Assembly (NCBI GenBank): GCA_963674895.2
Contig: CAXXCY010000001.1
Location: 124,001-188,000 of the forward strand
DNA: 64,000 nt
Reading direction: 5' to 3'
From: CAXXOK01 sp963674895
GTDB lineage: Bacteria > Bacillota > Clostridia > Christensenellales > Aristaeellaceae
Positions 1-7,937 of the stretch are shown piece after piece. Position 1 is the first letter of the stretch, and the number at the start of each line of letters is the position of its first letter. Position numbers and translations under genes: made by a program. Under the pieces are notes generated by a model, which was not told the DNA's origin, did not search any database, and was given only the letters and a program-made list of their open reading frames with translations.

Positions 1-36
1 GGCCGTTTCCTGGCATTGATAGCAAAACATACTCAT
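1..36 (-). CDS. hcp: Hydroxylamine reductase / hybrid-cluster protein, N-terminal fragment
   Basis: Only the first 12 residues (MSMFCYQCQETA) lie in the window; the rest is cut by the left edge. The MFCYQCQETA start with its CxxC pair is the hallmark N-terminus of Hcp, whose first cysteines bind an iron-sulfur cluster. Hcp reduces NO or hydroxylamine in anaerobes. An AGGAG sits just upstream of the ATG. It is the last visible gene of the ferredoxin-cupin-rubredoxin-hcp row, which fits control by the divergent HcpR-like regulator. The call rests on a short but very characteristic sequence. Confidence 0.8.
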   Translation of the reverse strand, partial: MSMFCYQCQETA

Positions 37-48
37 AGTTTCATCTCC

Positions 49-213
49 TCATTCGTCGATCGGTTCAAACTGGTCTTTCCCGACGTAGCAGACCGGGCAG
101 AGCCAGTCCGCGGGAAGGTCTTCAAACGCGGTGCCGGGGGCTATGCCGCCGTCTGGATCGCCCGCCGCGGGATCGTAGATGTAGCCGCAGGGGACGCACA
201 GGTATTTTTGCAT
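49..213 (-). CDS. Rubredoxin
   Basis: A 54-residue protein with the two rubredoxin knuckles: CxxCG at residues 6-10 and CPxC at 39-42, together ligating one iron atom. The YIYDP and DWLCPVC segments and the length are typical of the family. Rubredoxins are small cytosolic one-electron carriers that feed oxygen, superoxide or NO detoxification enzymes in anaerobes. The ATG at 213 is preceded by GGAAGGAG. It lies between the cupin gene and hcp in the same orientation, so it may pass electrons within this stress operon; that role is inferred. Confidence 0.95.
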   Translation of the reverse strand: MQKYLCVPCGYIYDPAAGDPDGGIAPGTAFEDLPADWLCPVCYVGKDQFEPIDE

Positions 214-234
214 GGTTTTCTCCTTCCGTTTCCT

Positions 235-543
235 TCACGCGGTAAACAGTTTCACGACGATCAGTTCCAGTACCTCGTCCCACCGGTTTTCGCCTTCCAT
301 CCTCGTACCCTTCGGTATCTTCAGGATATCCCCCTTGCCATACTCGTGCGGCGGCTGGCCGCCCAGGGTAATGGAAAGCCGCCCGCCGATCACGGTCATA
401 TACACGGCGGCGTTGGCGGCATGCCCGGGGAAACCCTCGCCCTTGGGCAGCACCATATGGACGATGTGGAGGGCGTCCTCCTCCACCGCGCGTTCCAGCG
501 TCTTCTCCCGCGTGACCGTATACTTAGCTACCTGCTCAATCAT
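235..543 (-). CDS. Small cupin-domain protein
   Basis: A 102-residue single-domain protein with a cupin-like pattern: an H-AANAAVYMTVIGG strand, a G-D-I-L-K-I-P-K-G turn and a hydrophobic C-terminal strand. The usual cupin metal-binding histidines are sparse, so it may not be an enzyme. GGAGG precedes the ATG. The upstream ferredoxin gene ends 4 bases before it, so the two are almost certainly cotranscribed. Cupins of this size often accompany hcp/ferredoxin genes in Clostridia; no function can be assigned from sequence. Confidence 0.7.
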   Translation of the reverse strand: MIEQVAKYTVTREKTLERAVEEDALHIVHMVLPKGEGFPGHAANAAVYMTVIGGRLSITLGGQPPHEYGKGDILKIPKGTRMEGENRWDEVLELIVVKLFTA

Positions 544-546
544 CGT

Positions 547-1278
547 TCAGTCCTCCAGAATTCTGCCGTCGGTCGAGAGGGTGACCACGTGCCAGGGAAG
601 CATCTTGCCGCTCATAAGGAGAGCGTTTTTAACCGCTGTCACGATTCCGCCGCAGCAGGGCACCTCCATACGCAGCACGGTCACGCTTTTGATCTCGTTT
701 GCTTTGAGAATCGCCGCGAGCTTTTCGGAATAATCCACGCCGTCCAGCTTCGGGCAGCCGATCAGCGTAACGCGGCCCCGCATGAATTCGCTGTGGACGT
801 TCGCATAGGCGTACGCGGTGCAGCTTGCCGCAATCAGCAGGTTTGCCTGATGGAAATAGGGCGCGTTCACCGGCGCGAGCTTGATTTGGCACGGCCACTG
901 CCTGAGCTGCGATTCCATGTTTGGTACCGCACTCGCCGCCGGGGCATGCGCACGCTCCAGCGTCCGGGAAGCGCTGCCCGGACAGGCGCATGTGTGCGCC
1001 GGCGCAACCGGCACGGCGGGCGCTTGCGCCTTGTTAAGCGTCTCCTGCTGGTGCTGCCGGGCGTAGGCCTCGTCAAACGCCTCCGCCTCGCGTTCCTCGA
1101 TGGCGATCGCGTCCGTGGGGCAGTGCGGCAGGCACGCGCCGAGACCGTCGCAATAGCTTTCGGACACCAGCCTGGCCTTGCCGTTCACGAGCGCGATCGC
1201 GCCCTCGTGGCAGGCGTCCACGCACAGCCCGCAGCCGTTGCACTTCTTCTCGTCGATGGTGATAATCTTTCGTTTCAT
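547..1278 (-). CDS. 4Fe-4S ferredoxin with C-terminal cysteine-containing domain
   Basis: A protein of about 243 residues. The N-terminus has a CxxCxxCxxxC motif (C13, C16, C19, C23) and a second cysteine set in CDGLGACLPHCP (43-54), so it is a two-cluster ferredoxin. A low-complexity Ala/Pro/His linker follows (about 70-115), then a conserved domain with GCPKLD and a CCGG motif. ATG 1278 was chosen over an upstream in-frame start because GGGGGAG lies at the right distance. Such ferredoxins neighbour hcp and its regulator and probably supply electrons to Hcp. It is the first gene of the minus-strand operon. Confidence 0.85.
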   Translation of the reverse strand: MKRKIITIDEKKCNGCGLCVDACHEGAIALVNGKARLVSESYCDGLGACLPHCPTDAIAIEEREAEAFDEAYARQHQQETLNKAQAPAVPVAPAHTCACPGSASRTLERAHAPAASAVPNMESQLRQWPCQIKLAPVNAPYFHQANLLIAASCTAYAYANVHSEFMRGRVTLIGCPKLDGVDYSEKLAAILKANEIKSVTVLRMEVPCCGGIVTAVKNALLMSGKMLPWHVVTLSTDGRILED

Positions 1279-1317
1279 TCGTACTCCCCCTTGCTGTCTG
1301 GTTGACTTCACACCCCG

Positions 1318-1359
1318 ATCTTACTATGATAGTGGAGGAAGTTCCGTATCCGTGGATAC
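1318..1359 (-). promoter_or_regulatory. Candidate HcpR-type operator and activator-dependent promoter
   Basis: Between the divergent ferredoxin and Crp/Fnr genes lies a perfect dyad GTATCC-GT-GGATAC (1346-1359). On the minus strand a TAAGAT -10 candidate lies at 1318-1323. Counting from its expected start near 1311, the dyad is centred near -41.5, the classic position for class II activation by Crp/Fnr proteins. There is no good -35 box, as expected for such promoters. The -10 assignment is tentative. Confidence 0.45.
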
Positions 1360-1373
1360 AAAAAGAAGGGTGA

Positions 1374-2072
1374 ATGATGAATTCCGGGGTTTTTGACGAT
1401 CTGCAAAGCGTTCCCCTGTTCGCGGGCATCGAGCGGAATGATTTGCATGCGCTGGCGGCGTGCTTCAGCCCCGCCGTGAAAAGCATCGGCAGGGGCGAAA
1501 TCGCGGTGGCCGCGGGCGACCCGCTGCGCGGCGTGGGCATCGTGCTCCGGGGCGAGGTCGAGATCGCGCACGAAAACGCGGCGGGCAGCAAATCGCTGCT
1601 CGCGCGGGCCGGGCGGGGGGAAACGTTCGGGGAAATCGCGGCGTTCGCGGGGCGGAAAACCTGGCCGTCCACCGTGACCGCGCGCAAGGACAGCCTGCTG
1701 ATGTTCGTGCCGCCGGAACGGTTTCTGGGCCACTGCCCAAAAGCCTGCGGATTTCACAAAACGCTGATCCAGAACATGCTGAAAATCCTGTCCGAAAAGG
1801 CGCTCAGCCTGCACCGGAAGGTGGAATACCTGGAAATCCGGGGCATCCGCCAGAAGCTTTGCACGTATCTGCTGGAGCAGCGCAAGCTCCACGGCTCCGA
1901 TACCTTCGTATTGCCGGTCAGCAAAACCGAGCTGGCGGACTACCTGCACGTCTCACGCCCTTCGATGTCCCGTGAGCTCGGGCTGCTGCGCGACGAAGGC
2001 CTTTTGGATTTTTATCTGTCGAGCGTACGGCTTCTCGACGTGGAGGCCATACAAAACATCGCGTCCTCGTAG
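1374..2072 (+). CDS. Crp/Fnr-family regulator, HcpR-like
   Basis: A 232-residue protein: an N-terminal cyclic-nucleotide-like sensor barrel (about 10-125), a long dimerisation helix (about 130-160) and a C-terminal winged helix with SKTELADYLHVSRPSMSREL as recognition region. It lacks the N-terminal cysteine cluster of Fnr. Divergence from a ferredoxin/rubredoxin/hcp operon is the classic context of HcpR, a heme-based NO-responsive activator of hcp, so that role is inferred. AAGGG precedes two adjacent ATGs (1374 and 1377); either could be the start. The stop codon is a TAG inside a hairpin. Confidence 0.8.
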   Translation: MMNSGVFDDLQSVPLFAGIERNDLHALAACFSPAVKSIGRGEIAVAAGDPLRGVGIVLRGEVEIAHENAAGSKSLLARAGRGETFGEIAAFAGRKTWPSTVTARKDSLLMFVPPERFLGHCPKACGFHKTLIQNMLKILSEKALSLHRKVEYLEIRGIRQKLCTYLLEQRKLHGSDTFVLPVSKTELADYLHVSRPSMSRELGLLRDEGLLDFYLSSVRLLDVEAIQNIASS

Positions 2073-2083
2073 GACGCGATGTT
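2055..2083. terminator. 13-bp hairpin between convergent genes
   Basis: Perfect 13-bp inverted repeat (2055-2067 and 2071-2083) with a 3-base loop. The TAG stop of the Crp/Fnr gene lies in the loop region. There is no U-run on either side, so it may block or stabilise transcripts from both directions rather than act as a textbook terminator. Confidence 0.55.
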
Positions 2084-2106
2084 CAATCGATACGACTGCC
2101 TGTTGC

Positions 2107-2790
2107 CTATTCGTCCGCCTTTTCCAGCGTGATGGTGTCGCCGGGATACAACAGCAGCGCGCCCTCCGGCGTAAACGAAGCGGGATCGGCGTCAAACCAG
2201 TGGATGGGCGAATTGTGTCCGGCCCCGACCAGCTCGGCGCATTCCATGGCCCCGGCGGCATCCATGTTGAACTGCCCGTCGATGGGGAAGAACGCGTAAT
2301 CGACGCCGTACTGCTGAAGATCGGCCATCGAATCGAGCTTGTCCGTATCGGCGGCGTGGTAGACCGTGAAACCGTCGAATTGGATAATGAAGCCGTTGGT
2401 TTCCTTGATGGAGTGGTTCTTGTTCTTGGCGGGTACCGGGATGACGGTGACCCCGCCGATGGTAAACGTATTGTAGGTGCCGTCCTTGTTGATGGTCTGC
2501 TTGACGCGCAGGATCTGGCAGTCGTCGTTCTTGGGCACGACATCCACCTTGTTGTGGTCGCCGTGCTCGTGGGTCACTAGGATGATATCCGCCTTGCGCT
2601 CGTAATCATACGCGGCGAGCGACGACGGCGCGGGATCGACGTAAATCACGGTCCCCTCGGCGGTGACGATCATCAGCTCCGAATGTCCGATGTAAGTTAG
2701 CGTCGGCTGCGCCGCATCCTCCGCCGCCGCGGCGGCGGGAACGGCAAACAGCAGTATGGCGGCGGCCAGAAAACAAAGCGTTCTTTTCAT
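2107..2790 (-). CDS. Secreted metallo-beta-lactamase-fold hydrolase
   Basis: A 227-residue protein with a Sec signal peptide (hydrophobic residues about 5-22, AAA-type cleavage site, no lipobox) and a metallo-beta-lactamase fold. THEHGDHN at 73-80 gives the HxHxDH metal motif; further histidines at HAADTD (about 145) and HW near the C-terminus fit the binuclear site. It belongs to the UlaG-like branch of predicted Zn-dependent hydrolases. Export suggests an extracellular substrate, which is unknown. GGGAGG precedes the ATG, and it has its own promoter at 2864-2892. Confidence 0.85.
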   Translation of the reverse strand: MKRTLCFLAAAILLFAVPAAAAAEDAAQPTLTYIGHSELMIVTAEGTVIYVDPAPSSLAAYDYERKADIILVTHEHGDHNKVDVVPKNDDCQILRVKQTINKDGTYNTFTIGGVTVIPVPAKNKNHSIKETNGFIIQFDGFTVYHAADTDKLDSMADLQQYGVDYAFFPIDGQFNMDAAGAMECAELVGAGHNSPIHWFDADPASFTPEGALLLYPGDTITLEKADE

Positions 2791-2863
2791 CGCTGATTCC
2801 TCCCTGGTCCACGGGTACAGTGGGCTGTCGGTCTATGATCCTGTCAAACTTCTTTTCCATCCC

Positions 2864-2892
2864 ACTATAAAAAAACCTTGACCGGATGTCAA
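2864..2892 (-). promoter_or_regulatory. Consensus sigma-70 promoter for the secreted hydrolase
   Basis: On the minus strand, TTGACA (2887-2892), a 17-base spacer and TATAGT (2864-2869). It would start transcription near 2857 and give a leader of about 67 bases before the ATG at 2790. It overlaps the terminator of the preceding gene almost completely. Confidence 0.75.
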
Positions 2893-2894
2893 GG
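2869..2894 (-). terminator. Rho-independent terminator of the 2918-3853 gene
   Basis: Minus-strand CCTTGAC-ATCCG-GTCAAGG hairpin (2876-2894) followed by seven T residues (2869-2875). It ends the transcript of the upstream unknown gene. The same bases form the -35, spacer and -10 of the next gene's promoter. Confidence 0.75.
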
Positions 2895-2917
2895 CTTCCG
2901 TATGCGGATTGCGTATC

Positions 2918-3853
2918 CTACGCCCGTTTCAAGGACAGACGACCGTACACCAGGTATTCCTTGCTTTCGTCAAACGGCCAGACCGTGTACAGCTCCCGGA
3001 CCGTTTCCGTTTTGGACGCAAAATCCCGGCGCCCGGCCTGCGAAAGCTCCGCTCCGTGCCGCCCCGCCAGCGCTTCCGCCGTTTCCGCGTCCAAAACACC
3101 GGCCCCTTCCGCCCGTTTCACCTGCCGGTACACGGGGCTGCCCTTGGGCATTTCGATGACGTCCGCAAGCAGCACGATCAGGCCCCCGTCTTCGCAGGCG
3201 CCGAGTACCAGATCGTTGTACCCCGCAAGAACCTCGGGCATCGCGCCGTAAGCGGCGTTGAGGATTTCATTCAGCTCGCCGTAGGCGTACAGACCGGCCT
3301 CGAACAATATCCTTAAAAACACCTCGATCTGCGTATAGAGAAGCTGGGTATAAACGGGGCACGAGATCACCAGCGGATAGCGTCCGGCAACCGCCCCGGC
3401 CATCGTCCCGGCCATGGCCCGGAACGCCGATCGTATAAAATCCGCCATCTCAACCGCGGACGCCGATCGTTTGACCAGGTTTTCCAGCTCCGCAAACAGG
3501 TTCTTTCCGACCGACCCGGTGTAGTCCGTCCGCAGGAGCCTGATTTTCCCGCGTTCGCCATCCGATAGCCTCTGCCGCTTTAGCCCGTTTTCCATCGCGG
3601 TTTGATCGGCGTCGGACAGATCGAGCCCTTCGAGTTTTTCGCAGAGAAAATGCAGGTCCAGATCGTTCAGGTTGCCCGCGCCCAGCGCCAGCGCCCTGTT
3701 GGTCCGCGGATGATACTGGAACGCTTCCCCGATCAAAGCCGAAATGCGCTTTCTGTAGCCGTCCCACCTGCGGTATTTCGCAAGCAAATCCCCGCTTAAA
3801 TTGACGTCGCGGTTGAACGCCTCGATGGTGAAATTTCTCAGCTTGAACTCCAT
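2918..3853 (-). CDS. Conserved protein of unknown function, possible SAM-binding fold
   Basis: A 311-residue soluble protein. The segment ALALGAGNLNDLDL (about residues 52-66) followed by EKLEGLDLSDAD resembles motifs I and II of class I S-adenosylmethionine-dependent methyltransferases, but the rest is not recognised and no target is evident. ATG 3853 was chosen because upstream sequence in this frame runs back through the terminator of the Mbx operon and into its last gene. It stands alone between two terminators. Methyltransferase activity is only a suggestion. Confidence 0.6.
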   Translation of the reverse strand: MEFKLRNFTIEAFNRDVNLSGDLLAKYRRWDGYRKRISALIGEAFQYHPRTNRALALGAGNLNDLDLHFLCEKLEGLDLSDADQTAMENGLKRQRLSDGERGKIRLLRTDYTGSVGKNLFAELENLVKRSASAVEMADFIRSAFRAMAGTMAGAVAGRYPLVISCPVYTQLLYTQIEVFLRILFEAGLYAYGELNEILNAAYGAMPEVLAGYNDLVLGACEDGGLIVLLADVIEMPKGSPVYRQVKRAEGAGVLDAETAEALAGRHGAELSQAGRRDFASKTETVRELYTVWPFDESKEYLVYGRLSLKRA

Positions 3854-3877
3854 ACGCCCTCCGGCAGCCTGATACTT

Positions 3878-3908
3878 AGAAAAAAGGAAGGTGTGCACCT
3901 TCCTTTTT
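3878..3908. terminator. Bidirectional terminator ending the Mbx-Mrp operon
   Basis: A-run, GGAAGGTG-TG-CACCTTCC hairpin (3886-3903), then T-run (3904-3908). On the minus strand it directly follows the stop of the last operon gene at 3921 and ends in a T-run. Confidence 0.85.
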
Positions 3909-3920
3909 ATCGATCTGCCG

Positions 3921-5750
3921 TTACTTCTTCTTTTGGGCCCGCAGGTATTTGTCGATCCCGACCGCCGCGGTGTGCCCGTCGGCCACGCCGTTGATGATGT
4001 CCATACCGCGGATGATATCGCCGCCGGCAAACAGGCCGGGAACGCCCCGCACCTGGTTGTCCTTGTTGACGACGATCTTGCCGCGCTCGATCTTAACCTG
4101 GTCCTTGAGCTCTTCCGGAAGGAAGGTAAGGTCCGAGGTCTGGCCGATGGCCAGGTATACCTGCTTGCCCTGGACGCAGATTTTCGCTTCCTCGTCCAGC
4201 TGCGGGTTGAAGCGGTGCTCCTCGTCAAACAGCCGCACGCATTTGCAGGCTTCCACGCCGATCAGCTTGCCGTTCTTGTCCGTGACGATCAGCTTGGGCC
4301 CGTATCCGAGATTGAACACGATCCCCTCCTCGCCGCCTTCCTCCACTTCCTCCTTGTCGGCGGGGATCTGCTCCTCGTTTTCAAGCGCCAGCATCTTCAC
4401 CGAGCTCTTGCCGTACTTCCCGTTCTGGAAGCGGATGAGCGTTCGGGCGACGTCAAACGCCACGTTGCCCGAGCCGATGACCACGACGTCGTCCTCGATC
4501 GCGGGCATTTCGCCGCGCCCCGTTTCATAGTCCGTGGAGGCGGCGAGGAACTCCATGGCCATCTTCACGTTCTCATGCTCGACGCCGGGGATGGTCAGCC
4601 CACGGGTATGGGGATAGCCGGTCGCGATGAAGACCGCGTCGTATTTTTTTTGCAGGTCCGAAAACTTCACGTCCTTGCCGACTTCAGTGTTTACGTGGAT
4701 TTTCACGCCGAGCTTTTCGATAAAGGAAATATCGTGCGTCGTGACCTCGTCGGGCAGCCTGTACTTTGGCGCGCCGTAGCGCATCGGCCCGCCCGCCAGC
4801 GGCATCCGTTCAAACACGTCCACGGCATAGCCGAGCGTGCCCAGATAATAGGCGGCCGAAAGGCCCGCCGAGCCCGCGCCGATAATAGCGACCTTGCCCT
4901 CGCCCTTTTTGGAGACCTGCGCCATGACCACCTTCTCGTACTCATCGTCGGGCATATTGTCCACGATGTAGCGCTTGAGCCAGCGGATGGCGATGGGCTC
5001 GCCCCGGTTCCCGATCGCGCACGCGGTTTCGCACTTGTGCGTGCAGATACGGCCGCACACCGAGGGCAGCGGGTTGGTTTTGTACAGCCAGTCAAGGCCC
5101 GCCGGAAGGTCGTCCTCCCAGACGGCGCGGATGTAATCGGGAATGTTCATGTGCGCGGGGCACGTTTTTTCGCAGATGCCGCACGCCACGCAGCGCGCGG
5201 CCTCGGCCTTCGCCTGCTCCTTGGAAAATCCGCGCACGATCTCGATGAACGACTGCTTTCGTTCTCCGGCGGCGGTATGCTCCATGGGCTTGCGCACGAG
5301 GTCCAGCAAATCGCTTGATTCGCTCTTTTCGTAGCCCGTCTTGCAGTCGCGGCCCGTGATGTCCTTCTCGCCGGGCATGTAAATGAAATCTTCCGGATCG
5401 GAGGAATTATAGAGGTATTCCTTGGTGAGGCTCAGCGAGCCGGACGCGCAGATATCCACGCACAGGCCGCAGAAGCAGCACCTGCCGTAGTCCACCACCG
5501 GGCGCTCCGGCTTGGAGCCGTCCACATCCGGCAGCTCCCCCCGCTCAACCATCGAAATGGCGTTGGTCGGGCATACCTCGGAGCATGTGCCGCAGCCGAT
5601 GCATACCTCCCAGTCGTTGACGTGGAAGCCGCGGTAATTGTCCTGGGATTCCCGCGGGTGCTTGAAAATGTCGTCCATCGGCAGCGTGACGGGCTTTTTG
5701 AATACGTATTTCCATCCCTTGAAAGGAGCGAATATACTGCTTCTTTTCAT
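3921..5750 (-). CDS. Ferredoxin/GltD-like NAD(P)-binding flavoprotein subunit of an Mbx-type complex
   Basis: A 609-residue protein with two modules. The N-terminus has two 4Fe-4S motifs (C50/53/56/60 and C91/94/97/101), as in NuoI. The remainder resembles the glutamate synthase small subunit: CVACGICEKTCP (187-198), VCGRICTHKCETAC (231-244), a FAD-binding GAGSAG (291-296) and an NAD(P)-binding GSGNVA (426-431). Here it is the last gene of a complex-I/Mrp operon, so it should pass electrons between ferredoxin, NAD(P)H and the membrane module rather than make glutamate. A comparable gene sits in the Thermotoga Mbx-like cluster, as I recall. GGAG precedes the ATG. Confidence 0.85.
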   Translation of the reverse strand: MKRSSIFAPFKGWKYVFKKPVTLPMDDIFKHPRESQDNYRGFHVNDWEVCIGCGTCSEVCPTNAISMVERGELPDVDGSKPERPVVDYGRCCFCGLCVDICASGSLSLTKEYLYNSSDPEDFIYMPGEKDITGRDCKTGYEKSESSDLLDLVRKPMEHTAAGERKQSFIEIVRGFSKEQAKAEAARCVACGICEKTCPAHMNIPDYIRAVWEDDLPAGLDWLYKTNPLPSVCGRICTHKCETACAIGNRGEPIAIRWLKRYIVDNMPDDEYEKVVMAQVSKKGEGKVAIIGAGSAGLSAAYYLGTLGYAVDVFERMPLAGGPMRYGAPKYRLPDEVTTHDISFIEKLGVKIHVNTEVGKDVKFSDLQKKYDAVFIATGYPHTRGLTIPGVEHENVKMAMEFLAASTDYETGRGEMPAIEDDVVVIGSGNVAFDVARTLIRFQNGKYGKSSVKMLALENEEQIPADKEEVEEGGEEGIVFNLGYGPKLIVTDKNGKLIGVEACKCVRLFDEEHRFNPQLDEEAKICVQGKQVYLAIGQTSDLTFLPEELKDQVKIERGKIVVNKDNQVRGVPGLFAGGDIIRGMDIINGVADGHTAAVGIDKYLRAQKKK

Positions 5751-5759
5751 ATCGTTCTC

Positions 5760-6866
5760 CTATCTGTCGATTTCCGGCGAGCAGATGCCCATCGTATCAA
5801 ACCACAGCGCCGCGTCGTCGATTCTGTGCCCCGGCAGGTATTTCTCCACGCCCAAAAGCCCCTGCGGGAACGAGGCCCCGCGGACCGCCACACGGTAGGG
5901 TTTGATGCCGCCGTCGGACACCGTGTAATACCCGTATTCCCCGCGGCTGGCCTCGACCGCCGAATAGACCTGGCCCTTGGGCACCTCCCAGCGCAGGGCG
6001 CTTCCATCCAGGCCCTTTTCCCGTACCTTGCCCTCCGGCATCCTGTCCAGCACCTGGCGGATGATACGGATGATCTGGTGCATTTCCAGCCACTTGAAGC
6101 GGATGCGCGTCAGTGCGTCGGAATAGGTGGCCGTGGGCACGTCGAACTCCACCTTGTCGTAGCGCGCGTAGGGCGCGACCTTGCGGATATCGTAGGCCTT
6201 GCCCGTCGAGGAGCGCATGCCGATCCCCGTCACGCCCAGCTCCCATACCACGTCCGCGGGAAGCATGATCTGGTCCTTCGTCCTGGCGTGGATGGTCGGG
6301 TTGTTGAGGACCAAATCCTCATAGTCTGGCAGCCTGCGCTCCAGGTCGTCCACATAATCGAGGATTTTCTTTTCAATACCCTTGGGCAGGTCCTTGCGCA
6401 CGCCGCCGATGACGATGTACATGTGGTAGATTCGCTGGCCGGTGATCTCCTCAAACAGGGTTAATATCCCGTCGCGGTCCGCCTGCGCCCAGTACATGGC
6501 CGTATACAGGCCCGTGGGGCCGCCGCAGCCGCCGAACGCCATCAGGTGCGCCGCCAGCCTTGCCAGCTCCAAAATCAGCATCCGGATCCAATGCGCGCGC
6601 TCCGGCACCTCGATACCGGCCAGCGTCTCCACGTTCATGGCAAACACCATCTCGTTGGGGTCCGGCTCGGGTACGCAGATACGCGGGATGATGCCGATAT
6701 TGTTCATCCAGGTGCGGTTTTCCATGGTTTTTTCAAAGCCGCGGTGCAGCATGCCGGGCAGCAGATAGGATTTCTTGATGATATCCCCCTCCACATACAT
6801 GTGTATGCTGGAGTTGCCGTGCATGCCGGGGTGCTGCGGGCCCAGAAACAGCTTCACCTGTTTCAT
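5760..6866 (-). CDS. NuoD/MbxL-like large subunit (hydrogenase-large-subunit fold)
   Basis: A 368-residue homologue of the complex I 49-kDa subunit and the large subunit of membrane hydrogenases. GPQHPGMHG near the N-terminus is diagnostic. The [NiFe] site of hydrogenases needs two CxxC pairs. Here only one cysteine remains at each place: RICVPEP (C64) and GICSPEIDR at the C-terminus (C362). It is therefore not a hydrogenase, as in Mbx/Mbs and complex I. Its ATG overlaps the stop of the NuoC-like gene (ATGA), which indicates translational coupling. Confidence 0.9.
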   Translation of the reverse strand: MKQVKLFLGPQHPGMHGNSSIHMYVEGDIIKKSYLLPGMLHRGFEKTMENRTWMNNIGIIPRICVPEPDPNEMVFAMNVETLAGIEVPERAHWIRMLILELARLAAHLMAFGGCGGPTGLYTAMYWAQADRDGILTLFEEITGQRIYHMYIVIGGVRKDLPKGIEKKILDYVDDLERRLPDYEDLVLNNPTIHARTKDQIMLPADVVWELGVTGIGMRSSTGKAYDIRKVAPYARYDKVEFDVPTATYSDALTRIRFKWLEMHQIIRIIRQVLDRMPEGKVREKGLDGSALRWEVPKGQVYSAVEASRGEYGYYTVSDGGIKPYRVAVRGASFPQGLLGVEKYLPGHRIDDAALWFDTMGICSPEIDR

Positions 6867-7378
6867 TTGCCGTCACCTGCCTTTGTGAAGTCCTTGTGAT
6901 ACTCGCGCACCGGAAACTTCCTGTCCGAATACGCCTTGGAATCGAAGTCCTTGCGCATCGGCGGGATATCGTCCCAGTTCTCCAGAAAGAGCTGCTTGAA
7001 GGACATTTCATTGCCCTCGAATTCCACGCCGAAAAACTCGTGGATATCGCGCTCGTAATACTGCGCGCCGGGATAGATGTTGGTAACGGTGGTGAACTTG
7101 GGGTGTTTCCGGTCGATGCGCGTGCGCACCTGCAGGCGCACCCCCCGGTCCCAGTCAAACAGCAGGAACACCAGCTGGAATTCGCCGTCCTCGATCCAGT
7201 CCACGCAGGTGATCATCGACAGCTGCCTGAACCCCAGCGCCTTGATGAACGCCAGCGCCGCGTGGATGTCCCCGGGCTTGAAATCAAGCGCCGCCTGGGT
7301 TTCCTTTACGGTTTCCACGCCCTGCACGTCAAATTTCGCTTTGACGTCTTCGGCAATCTTCTGCAATATCTTATTCAT
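6863..7378 (-). CDS. NuoC-like 30-kDa subunit
   Basis: About 171 residues, similar to the complex I 30-kDa subunit: RVRIDRKHPKFTTVTNIYPGAQYYERDIHEFFGVEFEGN is interrupted only slightly relative to the family signature, of which ERDIHEFFGVEFEGN (about 107-121) is the diagnostic end. It acts in the peripheral arm with the B and D subunits. The start was set at 7378, which has AAAGGA eight bases upstream; an ATG three codons earlier touches that site. It overlaps the NuoB-like gene by a few bases and is followed by NuoD with an ATGA overlap. Confidence 0.85.
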   Translation of the reverse strand: MNKILQKIAEDVKAKFDVQGVETVKETQAALDFKPGDIHAALAFIKALGFRQLSMITCVDWIEDGEFQLVFLLFDWDRGVRLQVRTRIDRKHPKFTTVTNIYPGAQYYERDIHEFFGVEFEGNEMSFKQLFLENWDDIPPMRKDFDSKAYSDRKFPVREYHKDFTKAGDGK

Positions 7379-7934
7379 GGAACTCATCCTTTATCCGCAA
7401 TTCTCCCAGCGACTCGATCTGGTTTTTTCTGTACCACTCGTAGTTGTCCCGGTAGCGTTTCCAGCCGTCCGCGGTCTTGTTCTTGATGCCGTCGATCAGG
7501 TCCTGGAAACCGTTCATCACGGCCTCGGGCTTGGGCATGCAGCCCGCGATATACACGTCGACGGGCAGGTACTGGTCCAGCCGGTTGATCACCGCGTAGG
7601 CGTCGTAATAGATCCCGCCGTTGATCGGGCAGGGACCGAACGCCACCAGGTATTTGGGCGTGGACATCTGCTCGTAGGCATAGATCACGCGGCGCAGGGT
7701 TTTGACGCTCAGGTACCCCGTCACCAGCAGCACATCGGCCTGCCGCGGCGTTGCCATCGGGCCCATGCCCAGGCGCTCCATGTCGTAGCGGGACGTCATG
7801 GCCTGGGGAAGCTCGATGGCGCAGCAGCCCGTGCAGTACATCAGCATCCACAGCGAATTGGCGCGGAAAAACCGCGAGATGCCTTCCCAGCCCTCTTTGA
7901 GCTTTTTGTCTTTTTCAATGATTTGATCGATCAT
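7371..7934 (-). CDS. NuoB-like [4Fe-4S] subunit
   Basis: A 187-residue homologue of complex I PSST/NuoB and hydrogenase small subunits. The proximal N2-type cluster ligands are visible: the CC pair at 37-38 (CTGCC), C102 in FGPCPINGG and C132 in AGCMPKP. It links the iron-sulfur chain to the D subunit and membrane arm. GGGGGG precedes the ATG, and only three bases separate it from the upstream NuoH-like gene, as expected within one operon. Confidence 0.92.
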   Translation of the reverse strand: MIDQIIEKDKKLKEGWEGISRFFRANSLWMLMYCTGCCAIELPQAMTSRYDMERLGMGPMATPRQADVLLVTGYLSVKTLRRVIYAYEQMSTPKYLVAFGPCPINGGIYYDAYAVINRLDQYLPVDVYIAGCMPKPEAVMNGFQDLIDGIKNKTADGWKRYRDNYEWYRKNQIESLGELRIKDEFHE

Positions 7935-7937
7935 CCG

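Noticed and set aside
3921..5750. Glutamate synthase small subunit
   Set aside because: The GltD-like domain is present, but there is no large subunit gene nearby, the protein has extra NuoI-type ferredoxin motifs, and it is the last gene of a complex-I/Mrp operon.
5760..6866. [NiFe] hydrogenase large subunit
   Set aside because: The two CxxC pairs that bind Ni and Fe are absent; only single cysteines remain at each position.
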